Below are positions 1-7,122 of a DNA stretch of 23,581 bases, one piece after another. Made by a program: the position numbers and the translations under genes. A model generated the notes under the pieces. It did not search any database. It was given only the letters and a program-made list of their open reading frames with translations, and was not told where the DNA came from. Source of the stretch: Candidatus Rifleibacteriota bacterium (GTDB taxonomy: Bacteria; Riflebacteria; Ozemobacteria; Ozemobacterales; Ozemobacteraceae); assembly GCA_029560455.1 (NCBI GenBank), contig JAKQKW010000360.1, positions 1-23,581 of the forward strand, given 5' to 3'. The first letter of the stretch is position 1. Each line of letters begins with the position of its first letter.

Positions 1-28
1 AACGTTCGTATGGCCGGTGACTATGTAA

Positions 29-349
29 TCAGTGACGGAGATTACCTCTTCACCCTTGGAAATATCCTCAACAAGAGGTTTGCAGTGGAGGGAGGAGGAA
101 CAGTCAATCAGAAACGGCCAGGAGCCTTCTGTGCCTTACCACCTGCGCAATGCTCCAACCGGGCTGATGAAAGAGATGGGCTATGGCCGTGAATACCGGT
201 ATCCGCATGATTTTAAGGGCGGTTTCATCGATGAGAATTATTTTCCTGAAGGCATGCAGCCGGCCAGTTTTTATCAGCCAACCGACCATGGTCGCGAAAA
301 ACAGACGGCTGAACGGTTGCAGAAGCTCTGGCCCGCAAGATTCAAATGA
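29..349 (+). CDS. rarA: Replication-associated recombination protein A, C-terminal fragment
   Basis: This is the C-terminus of RarA/MgsA, an AAA+ ATPase acting at stalled replication forks. What shows it is the family signature HLRNAPTGLMKEMGYG followed by YRYPHDF, the ENYFPEG segment, FYQPTDHGREK and the basic end. The frame is open only from about 29, because a TAA lies in frame at 26-28. The residues before the conserved PSVPYHLRNAPT do not resemble RarA: the usual APKSN-type helix is missing in all three + frames. The gene is therefore either broken by a frameshift or rearrangement, or the first ~90 bases are an assembly edge. The ATPase core is not in the window. The stop TGA at 347-349 overlaps the ATG of the following HD-domain gene. 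The family call is secure; the 5' boundary is not. Confidence 0.8.
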   Translation, partial: SVTEITSSPLEISSTRGLQWREEEQSIRNGQEPSVPYHLRNAPTGLMKEMGYGREYRYPHDFKGGFIDENYFPEGMQPASFYQPTDHGREKQTAERLQKLWPARFK

Positions 350-819
350 TTGCAATTTTGCGACGCCTGTTTCAGAGGGCTGTATATCGCGTCTGGCAGT
401 TCAAGCAGGTTATGTTTCCTGAACTGCAGCGGCATGACTGGGAAAATGCTGTCTTAAGCCTGTCTGAGCAGGTCAGGGCTGAGCTCGGCAAACTGCGCAA
501 ATCAGAAAAAGCCCATGTAATGAGAGTCTGGTCTGATATCAGCTGTGACAGCAACTTAAGCGAAAGCGACCGGGGTGAATTGCTAGAACTCGCTCTGGTG
601 CATGATATTGGCAAAGCCGTAACCCGGCCGACGCTTTTTTTCAAGGTTATTAAGGTTCTTTTGCCTCTGGCAAACACCGAACATTGTATTGCCGGCGCCA
701 GACTGCTTAAACGGCTCAAGCAGAAGCGGCAATTGATCAGACGGGTTTTGCGGCACCATGATGAAAACTCTTCTGACAGGATTCTCAGGCTTTTTCAGGC
801 TTATGATGACCGTAATTGA
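346..819 (+). CDS. Small HD-domain phosphohydrolase
   Basis: This 157-residue soluble protein carries one HD domain, the metal-dependent phosphohydrolase fold. The metal-ligand pattern is complete: H57, the HD pair H86-D87 within HDIGKAVTRP, H113, H137-H138 and D154. A basic, hydrophobic N-terminus (first ~25 residues) precedes it and could be amphipathic, but it is not a clear signal peptide. The ATG overlaps the RarA stop as ATGA, so translation is probably coupled to rarA. Only a weak ribosome site is visible. The substrate is unknown; HD proteins of this size include nucleotide and cyclic-nucleotide hydrolases. It lacks the GYP motif of c-di-GMP phosphodiesterases. The HD call is firm; no specific function is claimed. 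Confidence 0.8.
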   Translation: MIAILRRLFQRAVYRVWQFKQVMFPELQRHDWENAVLSLSEQVRAELGKLRKSEKAHVMRVWSDISCDSNLSESDRGELLELALVHDIGKAVTRPTLFFKVIKVLLPLANTEHCIAGARLLKRLKQKRQLIRRVLRHHDENSSDRILRLFQAYDDRN

Positions 820-827
820 GGTATTTG

Positions 828-871
828 CCAAAAAGTGTTTGCAGTTTTGTCTTTAAAATGATACTTTTTGG
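828..871. repeat. Inverted repeat around the ferritin promoter region
   Basis: A perfect 9-bp inverted repeat, CCAAAAAGT (828-836) and ACTTTTTGG (863-871), is separated by 26 bases. It lies just after the HD gene and upstream of ferritin, and it brackets the best promoter candidate. It could be an operator, or a weak hairpin ending the upstream transcript. Confidence 0.4.
839..867 (+). promoter_or_regulatory. Candidate promoter of the ferritin gene
   Basis: TTGCAG (839-844), a 17-base spacer and TACTTT (862-867) form an imperfect sigma70-like pair about 40 bases before the ferritin ATG. The surrounding 90-bp gap is AT-rich. The -10 match is weak. I see no recognisable Fur box. Confidence 0.3.
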
Positions 872-908
872 GTGGTAATTAATATGACATTATTGTGGAG
901 GAAATAAA

Positions 909-1433
909 ATGCTTGCTAAAAAAATGGAAACAGCTCTTGTAAACCAGGTTCACGAAGAAATGTACTCTTTCTATCTCTACCTGGCCATGGCAGAATATGC
1001 CGCCGCTGAAGGCCTGCCAGGTTTACAGCACTGGATGCGCAACCAGGCTCTTGAAGAATTCAGCCATGCGGTCAAATTTATGAATTATATTGCTGAAAAG
1101 GGTGGAAAATCTGAGCTCAAGGCGCTTCAGGCTCCACCAAAGGCCTGGAAATCTGCAAAACAGGTGTTTGAAGAAGCTCTCAAGCACGAAGGACACATTA
1201 CAGAATGCATCAACAATCTCGTTGATCTGGCCTACACTCTCAAAGATCATGCAACCGTCAACTTTCTCAACTGGTTCGTCGGCGAACAGGTCGAAGAAGA
1301 AGCCGCTGCCAAAGCAGTTATTGATATGATCAATCTCACCGGCAACGCGCCCGGCGGCATGTTCATGATTGACCGCGAACTTGCTGCCCGCCCTGCGGCA
1401 GCGAACCCCTACAACCCGACTCCGGCCGCATAA
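909..1433 (+). CDS. ftnA: Bacterial non-heme ferritin
   Basis: This cytoplasmic iron-storage protein oxidises Fe(II) at a di-iron centre and stores the mineral in a 24-subunit shell. It has 174 residues, normal for FtnA. All ferroxidase ligands expected from E. coli FtnA are present at the same positions: E17, E50, H53, E94 and Q127, with E130 also available. Helix signatures such as HEEMYSFYLYLAMAEYA and ALEEFSHAVKFMNYI support the call. The proline/alanine-rich tail after residue 158 is unremarkable. The start is fixed by a strong GGAGG site (bases 897-901) seven bases before the ATG. The gene probably forms its own transcript, ending at the adjacent perfect hairpin. No bacterioferritin heme-ligand context is visible. 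Confidence 0.95.
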   Translation: MLAKKMETALVNQVHEEMYSFYLYLAMAEYAAAEGLPGLQHWMRNQALEEFSHAVKFMNYIAEKGGKSELKALQAPPKAWKSAKQVFEEALKHEGHITECINNLVDLAYTLKDHATVNFLNWFVGEQVEEEAAAKAVIDMINLTGNAPGGMFMIDRELAARPAAANPYNPTPAA

Positions 1434-1437
1434 AAAG

Positions 1438-1485
1438 CCCATAATAAAAAAAGCCCCCATTACCGGGGGCTTTTTTTATTATGGG
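1438..1485. terminator. Perfect two-way intrinsic terminator
   Basis: A perfect 21-bp inverted repeat (1438-1458 and 1465-1485) has a 6-base loop ATTACC. The GCCCCC/GGGGGC core is flanked by A7 and T7 tracts, so it works as a GC hairpin with a U run on both strands. It lies between the convergent ferritin gene and the M50 protease gene. Its right edge touches the protease stop codon at 1486-1488. Confidence 0.95.
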
Positions 1486-2319
1486 TTAATAGTAAGAACC
1501 GCCTGATGAAAAGGTTTTCAGATAAATCAGCAGATCTCTGAGCGGGTTATTGAAAAGATTCAGCAGCATGCCATAGATGGCTTCGATAGCTGGTGAAAGT
1601 ATCAGGCCCAGGCCACCGAGCGCAAAGAGAATCAGCAGCAGCATCGGTGCCAGTTCTTCAAACTGGCGGTATTGAGCGCGGTAACGGCCTGGCAGAAAAT
1701 ACGAAACCACTCTTGAACCGTCGAGGGGTGGAATTGGTAAAAGGTTGAACAGAGCCAGACTGAGGTTGATGATAATCAGAGTCTCAAGCACCTGAACCAG
1801 CAGAAACACAGCCATCGGTGGCAGCATGGTCATCTTTACGATCTCAGCCAGCCCCTTCAGGCTCAGAGCACCGACAAAGGCCAGAAAAAAGTTTGAGGCC
1901 GGCCCGGCCAGGGCTACCGAAAGCATGGCGCGCTGTGGAACGCGAAAGTTTGACGGGTCGACGATTACCGGTTTAGCCCAGCCGAAATTGGTGAAGAACA
2001 GCAACAGGGTGCCAAAAAAGTCGAGGTGGGCCAGGGGGTTGAGACTGAGCCTGCCCATGCGTTCGGGGGTGGGGTCACCGAGAAAATCGGCCATTCTGGC
2101 GTGGGCATACTCATGAAAAGTCAGAGATATGAGAATAACCGGTATCAGCACCAGCAATCGAAAGCCCGAAGACAACAGCGATCCGATTCCCTGCAGCATA
2201 AAGCTGACCAGCAGCAGAAAAGCAATCAGGCAGCCGAAACGTAGCAGTCTGGCAAAAGATTCGGGCGGCATACCACCCGGCGGTCGAAAACTATATATTC
2301 TGGTAAAGCCTTCTGGCAA
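1486..2319 (-). CDS. Site-2-protease-like M50 family membrane metalloprotease
   Basis: This intramembrane zinc metalloprotease of the compact M50B/YwhC type has 277 residues. The zinc-binding HExxH is HEYAH at residues 69-73 inside a membrane segment, and the third ligand is D200 in NLLPIPPLDG. Hydrophobic segments lie near 28-50, 53-70, 135-155, 168-195 and 222-245. No PDZ domain is present, so it is the short form rather than RseP. The start is TTG at 2319, chosen because AGGAGG lies nine bases upstream; the first ATG, 16 codons later, has no ribosome site. The start overlaps the end of the upstream tRNA nucleotidyltransferase gene by 29 bases, so it is the last gene of the five-gene operon and translation is likely coupled. 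The substrate is unknown. Confidence 0.88.
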   Translation of the reverse strand: MPEGFTRIYSFRPPGGMPPESFARLLRFGCLIAFLLLVSFMLQGIGSLLSSGFRLLVLIPVILISLTFHEYAHARMADFLGDPTPERMGRLSLNPLAHLDFFGTLLLFFTNFGWAKPVIVDPSNFRVPQRAMLSVALAGPASNFFLAFVGALSLKGLAEIVKMTMLPPMAVFLLVQVLETLIIINLSLALFNLLPIPPLDGSRVVSYFLPGRYRAQYRQFEELAPMLLLILFALGGLGLILSPAIEAIYGMLLNLFNNPLRDLLIYLKTFSSGGSYY

Positions 2320-4912
2320 TTTCCATTTCCTCCTGGTGTGTCATTTTCGCGCCATTCAAGCGCATGGCAATGATGTGATCAAAAATTCTGCGCATATGCG
2401 GGCCCGGCTTTATGCCTGCTGTTATGAGGTCTTTGCCGTTTACCAGTGGTCTGGTATGGCGCAACTGGCCGATAAAATAGAGAATTTTGCGGGCATTGCG
2501 CTTGTCGAGAGAGTAGGCCATCAGCCCGAGCAGAGCTTCGAGGCAGAGACTGTCGAGCAATTTGAAAAGGCCGATGTGATCAGATTCTTCGATGCGATTC
2601 AGTTGAACCGGCACAGAGCGCATGGCGGCCAATGTTTCTACCACCTTCTGCCTGCGGTTGTGTGGGGTGCCAATCGAATCGAGAATTGAGGATGCACCAT
2701 CGGCGGGCAGAAGCGACAGCAGGCCCGCCCAGTAGATCGCTTCGATATCGATCTCTTCGTTCAGCACCGCGAATCTTTTGACCAGACCGCGAATTAGCTT
2801 GAAACGACCCGGAAGGATCGACGGGTCATTGAGTTCAGGGCTCAAGCTGAGCATCAGCCCTTCAGAAAACAGCTCGGAAACTACCTGTTGCGGTTTTTCT
2901 TCGTTAAGACATTTAGATATCTCGGCACCGATGCGCTTCAATGACAGACGCGAGGTTGCCTCTCGGCTTATTGCGAGCTCAAAAGCCCGACGGGTGTCCT
3001 GTTCGAGGGTGAAGTTGAAGCGCCCCGCAAAACGAACGGCGCGATAGAGGCGGGTTGGGTCTTCAAGAAAACTGAAAGAGTGAAGAATGCGGATACGGCG
3101 ATGCAGAAGGTCGTTGTAGCCACCAAAAAAATCTTTTATTTCAAGAAAATGCTCCGGGTTTAACGATAATGCAAGCGCGTTTATAGTGAAATCGCGCCGG
3201 TAAAGATCGTTTGACAGGCCGCTGAATTCAATCTGAGGCAAAGCCCCCGGGTCTGAGTAATGCTCGATGCGCGCTGAACTGAAGTCGATTTTTAGGTCTT
3301 CGAGATATAGTCTGGCGGTATGAAAACGGTCGAACACCTTGTGATCGCAGGCCATTTCCTGACTCAGGGCGGCTGCGAAGGGCATGGCATCGCCAATTAC
3401 AACGATGTCGATGTCGAAATTCGCCCGTTCAAGAAGCAGATCACGAACGAAGCCGCCGACCGCAAATACCTCAACTCCCTGCTGGGCTGCAAATCTGCCA
3501 ATTTTGCTGAGCAGATGAAAAATGCGCAGAGAAAAGACCCGCTTGAAAAGGTTTTCGATATCACGGGCCGGGGGCAGATCGGTCTGTTCTGCAAGAGGCA
3601 AAAAGTCCTGGGGCAACGGCAGATAATCAGGCAGAGCTCTGAGCAGTTCGTGTGTAGTTATTATGCCGACTACCTCAGAATCTTTAAGAACCGGCAATCT
3701 GGTGATGTTGTATCTGACCATGAGGTTCTTAAGGACCCTGACTGGGGTAGATGGGCTGACTGCCGGCACGTTGGTCGGCACGTAAGGACCTATTTCTGCA
3801 TCAAGAAGATTCATCTGCAGTGCCCGGTCAAGGTCGCGACGGGTGACGATACCTGCGAATTCGTGATTTTTCATGACAATCAGCGACATGATATTGAACT
3901 TAAGCATCATGTCAAAGGCATTGCGAATGGTCGAATGCCAGTCGATCAGCTGCGGCGATGCAGACATGATGTCGCCTGCGGTCATGTCGGGTTTAAGATG
4001 ATTTTTAAGATGCCCGAGAATATGCAGCCGGTTCTGCTCGTGACTTTCACCCGAGAAGTGAAAATAAACCCATCTGCGAATGCGTACTGGCCTGAAGTCT
4101 TTAAAAACCTCAAAAAAGTCGATCTGCGAGATGCTGCTGCGTGCCCAGACGCGCGAAAAATTGCCGGATGAGAGAACAAGCAGCATCACCGGCTGCGCAA
4201 CATCCGACCATACCGCATCGACAACCGGCTCGATATCCTGCACCTGGCCGGTAGTTTTGACCGCAATCAGTGTAACCGGCCAATGTCCGGGTTGAATATC
4301 TTCTATGTTCTTCAGCATGTGGTGATAGAGCCCTGTCTGACCTTCACGCAGCCCGAGAACAATACTGTTGGCAATCTTTCCCGGCGGGGTGAACTGCCGC
4401 TGCAGAAAATTAAGAGCCCGGTTGTCTTCGGCCCGTATTTTAGCCGAGAGTCCGGCCCATGTCTTTTCTATCACTGCAAGCTTGAAAAGCTGCATGTCTT
4501 CGTTGGTGAAGCGCATTCCCGCATCATGCAGCTGGTTCATCAGCGACGCGGTGAGACTCAGACTCTGATTCGGAAAAGACTCGCAGGCAAACGGAAACGA
4601 GTGCTTGCGGTCTGAAAATATCTTTACCGCAGGGGTAAAACGGGCAAGCTCTTCGACAAGTTCAGGGTTTTGCCTGGGTTGATCGAGGCCGACAAGATAA
4701 ACTTTTCTGACTGCTGCAAAGTCAACTTCGGCAAATTTGACAGTTTTGAACCAGTCGAGGCGTCGCCCACATTCCCAGGCGTTCTGCCTGAATCTGACCG
4801 GGTGCAGAATTCTTGCTTCGGGAAATTTAAGCAGCAGGCACCGTACCGCACCGAGATGGTCGAGGTCGGCATTGTGGGGCAGGGCAATCAGTTCTGCTGG
4901 GCTGTATTTCAT
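2291..4912 (-). CDS. DHH-CBS-poly(A)/CCA-type tRNA nucleotidyltransferase fusion
   Basis: This is a class II nucleotidyltransferase that adds CCA, or part of it, to tRNA 3' ends. It is fused behind DHH and CBS modules, about 873 residues in all. Counting from the TTG at 4915, the order is a DHH-like domain (~5-305), two CBS domains (~310-430) and a nucleotidyltransferase head (~455-640) with GGFVRD (487-492), catalytic DID (501-503), RRDFTINAL and EDPTRLYRAVRFA. An RNA-binding helical tail follows. The catalytic head is intact. The DHH module is not: ADLD (16-19) remains, but the DHH motif reads SDRKH, the late acidic motif reads IEKT and the GGGH-like loop reads SGESH. Large fusions of this kind are known, some of them A-adding partners of separate CC-adding enzymes, so full CCA addition is not certain. 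ATG at 4912 was preferred over the adjacent TTG. It sits 8 bases after the HD-GYP gene. Confidence 0.9.
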   Translation of the reverse strand: MKYSPAELIALPHNADLDHLGAVRCLLLKFPEARILHPVRFRQNAWECGRRLDWFKTVKFAEVDFAAVRKVYLVGLDQPRQNPELVEELARFTPAVKIFSDRKHSFPFACESFPNQSLSLTASLMNQLHDAGMRFTNEDMQLFKLAVIEKTWAGLSAKIRAEDNRALNFLQRQFTPPGKIANSIVLGLREGQTGLYHHMLKNIEDIQPGHWPVTLIAVKTTGQVQDIEPVVDAVWSDVAQPVMLLVLSSGNFSRVWARSSISQIDFFEVFKDFRPVRIRRWVYFHFSGESHEQNRLHILGHLKNHLKPDMTAGDIMSASPQLIDWHSTIRNAFDMMLKFNIMSLIVMKNHEFAGIVTRRDLDRALQMNLLDAEIGPYVPTNVPAVSPSTPVRVLKNLMVRYNITRLPVLKDSEVVGIITTHELLRALPDYLPLPQDFLPLAEQTDLPPARDIENLFKRVFSLRIFHLLSKIGRFAAQQGVEVFAVGGFVRDLLLERANFDIDIVVIGDAMPFAAALSQEMACDHKVFDRFHTARLYLEDLKIDFSSARIEHYSDPGALPQIEFSGLSNDLYRRDFTINALALSLNPEHFLEIKDFFGGYNDLLHRRIRILHSFSFLEDPTRLYRAVRFAGRFNFTLEQDTRRAFELAISREATSRLSLKRIGAEISKCLNEEKPQQVVSELFSEGLMLSLSPELNDPSILPGRFKLIRGLVKRFAVLNEEIDIEAIYWAGLLSLLPADGASSILDSIGTPHNRRQKVVETLAAMRSVPVQLNRIEESDHIGLFKLLDSLCLEALLGLMAYSLDKRNARKILYFIGQLRHTRPLVNGKDLITAGIKPGPHMRRIFDHIIAMRLNGAKMTHQEEMEIARRLYQNI

Positions 4913-4920
4913 CAAGATGG

Positions 4921-7122
4921 CTAGTTGCCGATACCCTCGCGCTTGAGAATTTCGAAAAAGATTTTAACTATCTCCGGGTCAAGCTGGGTTCCGGCAGCTT
5001 TCTTCATTTCGTGCTTCACATACTCGAACGGAAAAGCCTTGCGATATGGGCGATCGGCAATCATGGCATCGTAAGTGTCGGCAACAGCCAGAATACGTGC
5101 ACCGAGCGGAATCTGGTCGCCCTTCAGGCCAAGCGGATAGCCGGTTCCGTCATAGCGCTCGTGATGATAAAGCGTGAGTGGCGCAATTTCTTTGAGTATT
5201 TCGACTCTTTCCATGATCGAGGCGCCATATTCAGGGTGCCGGTGCAGTTCGTTGATTTCTTCGTCGGTGAGATGTCCTTCTTTGGTAAGAATCACGTCTT
5301 TGATGCCGATTTTACCGATATCGTGCAGCAGGCCGGCATATCTGACCGTTTCGATTTCGTCTTCACTCAGACCAAGTTCTTCACCGATCTTGACTGCGTA
5401 TTCCATAACCTTGGTGCTGTGACCATGTGTATAAGAATCTTTGGCTTCGATTGCCGCTGCCAGAGCCATGACCATCGACAGATACTGGCGCTTCATTTCG
5501 GCATACAGCTTGGCGTTTTCGATGGCAATACTGGCCTGTGAGGCGAAGGTCGACAGCAGGTCGATTTCATCCTGAGAGAAATCACGCGGCTTGCTGGTAT
5601 AAATGGTGATGACGCCGATCGGGCGACCCCGCTGCATGATCGGTACAGCGAGAAGGCCGGCAAGTTTTTCGCGCTTGACCAGTGAAGTGTATTTGGTGCG
5701 CGGGTCTTTGCGGGCGTCAACTACCGAAATAGGCAATCTCTGAGAAAAGCAGCTGCCGATAATGCCTTCACCGACCCTGATGGCAGTCGAAGACAGAAAT
5801 GACTTTGACAAGCCCCGTGAGGCTCTTACTTCGAGCAGTTCACCGGTGAGGTCGAGTAGACGCAGCTCGCAGCGCAGGGCATTCATCATTTCCATCGAGA
5901 AGTTGACAATTGAGTCGAGAACTTCGTCAAGAACCAGTGTTGAGGTAATCGACTGCGAAATCTCGAAAAGAACTGAAATTTCGTCAATACGGCGTTCGAG
6001 GTAAAGGCGGATTTTTACATTTTCGATAGCGGTTGCCAGCAGATTCGAAAGCGTAGTGAAAGTGCGCAGATGCTCGCGATTAAAAGCCTTTTGCCGGGTA
6101 GCGCTGAGGTTGATGAGGCCAATGTTTTTGCCCTGGACCGTAAGCGGTACAGTCATAAACGACTGGACCTTGCGCCTGAAGATTTTGTCCATGCTCATGG
6201 TCTTCTGGCCTGGCAGAAAAAGCTGCTGGCATCTGGTAATGCGCGGGGCTTTGCCCCTGATTTTAAAACTGATGTCGTCAATGTGACCGGTAAGGCCATC
6301 GAGGCTTGACGGGGCCAGAGGCAGACGCGAAACGAAGTATCTGGTTTCTTCGTCATCTTTGTAGAGACAGACTATGCCAAGGTCGTGCTGAATCAGCTGT
6401 GAGAGATATTCGAAAGACAGGCCGATAAGACCTTCGAGGGTTTGAACCGAAGAAAATCTTTTGGCGAGCACGTTCAGCTTTTCCATTTCTCTAATGCGGT
6501 TTTCGCGCTCGAGAAGCAGCCCGTTATGCTCGATTTTCATTGCCGCAAGATTGGCAAAAACCGTGGCTTCTTCAAGATCGTTAACGCTGAAGGGCTTGTT
6601 TTGCTCAATATTACCGGTGACCATCAGCCCGACGCACTGAGTGTTGGTCATCAACGGTATCAGCATGGCCGAGGTGAAAGGCGTGTCTTTGAACAGCGGG
6701 TCATGCATTTCGCCTGAATAAAGAAGGCGCTGGCGGCTCGAAAAAGCGTTGCGCAGAAGCAGGGCTTCGCCAATTGGTGCTTCTTCGTCAGAATCTGATT
6801 GAGTTTCGGTAGTACAGGGAGCGAAGCCAAATTCTTCTTCAGAATTGATGATGGTGCGGCGGTCAAGGCAGCGAACCTTCTCGGGTCGCTTTCTTCTGCC
6901 GCCACTGCAGGCAGAAAAAACCAGTTCGAACGATTCGCGATCAAGCAGCATGAAGTATACTTCGTCAGATGCGAGTGCTTCTTTGGCCGTTTTTGCCATG
7001 CTTTTAAGAAGGTCATTCAATTCTGTTCCTGAAGAGAGGGCCATCGAAATATCAGACAGTCTTGAAAGTCTTTTGAAGGTTTGTTCGGTCTGGTTGACCG
7101 CACGCTTTTTAATGTTTTTCAT
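4921..7122 (-). CDS. Triple-GAF HD-GYP cyclic-di-GMP phosphodiesterase
   Basis: This cytoplasmic sensor of 733 residues degrades c-di-GMP. Three GAF-like domains span ~25-200, 215-370 and 385-540, joined by helical linkers (for example near 200-215 and 370-385). The C-terminal HD-GYP domain (~545-730) is complete: H568 in THGHST, the HD pair H600-D601 in HDIGKIGI, H629, H653-H654, the diagnostic HHERYDGTGYP and D682. There are no membrane segments, so the signals are likely small cytoplasmic ligands or redox state. The ATG at 7122 lies within the last codons of the upstream diguanylate cyclase gene (14-base overlap). Pairing with that cyclase on one transcript suggests opposing control of the same second messenger. 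GAF ligands cannot be told from sequence. Confidence 0.92.
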   Translation of the reverse strand: MKNIKKRAVNQTEQTFKRLSRLSDISMALSSGTELNDLLKSMAKTAKEALASDEVYFMLLDRESFELVFSACSGGRRKRPEKVRCLDRRTIINSEEEFGFAPCTTETQSDSDEEAPIGEALLLRNAFSSRQRLLYSGEMHDPLFKDTPFTSAMLIPLMTNTQCVGLMVTGNIEQNKPFSVNDLEEATVFANLAAMKIEHNGLLLERENRIREMEKLNVLAKRFSSVQTLEGLIGLSFEYLSQLIQHDLGIVCLYKDDEETRYFVSRLPLAPSSLDGLTGHIDDISFKIRGKAPRITRCQQLFLPGQKTMSMDKIFRRKVQSFMTVPLTVQGKNIGLINLSATRQKAFNREHLRTFTTLSNLLATAIENVKIRLYLERRIDEISVLFEISQSITSTLVLDEVLDSIVNFSMEMMNALRCELRLLDLTGELLEVRASRGLSKSFLSSTAIRVGEGIIGSCFSQRLPISVVDARKDPRTKYTSLVKREKLAGLLAVPIMQRGRPIGVITIYTSKPRDFSQDEIDLLSTFASQASIAIENAKLYAEMKRQYLSMVMALAAAIEAKDSYTHGHSTKVMEYAVKIGEELGLSEDEIETVRYAGLLHDIGKIGIKDVILTKEGHLTDEEINELHRHPEYGASIMERVEILKEIAPLTLYHHERYDGTGYPLGLKGDQIPLGARILAVADTYDAMIADRPYRKAFPFEYVKHEMKKAAGTQLDPEIVKIFFEILKREGIGN

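Noticed and set aside
1023..1460. 145-codon - strand open frame over ferritin
   Set aside because: Ferritin has all ferroxidase ligands at canonical positions, so the opposite frame is incidental.
3320..4171. 283-codon + strand open frame
   Set aside because: It lies wholly opposite the CCA fusion, whose motifs and domain order are convincing. The + reading has no recognisable motif.
5011..5541. 176-codon + strand open frame
   Set aside because: It is antisense to the HD-GYP domain, where HHERYDGTGYP and the HD motif prove the - strand is coding.
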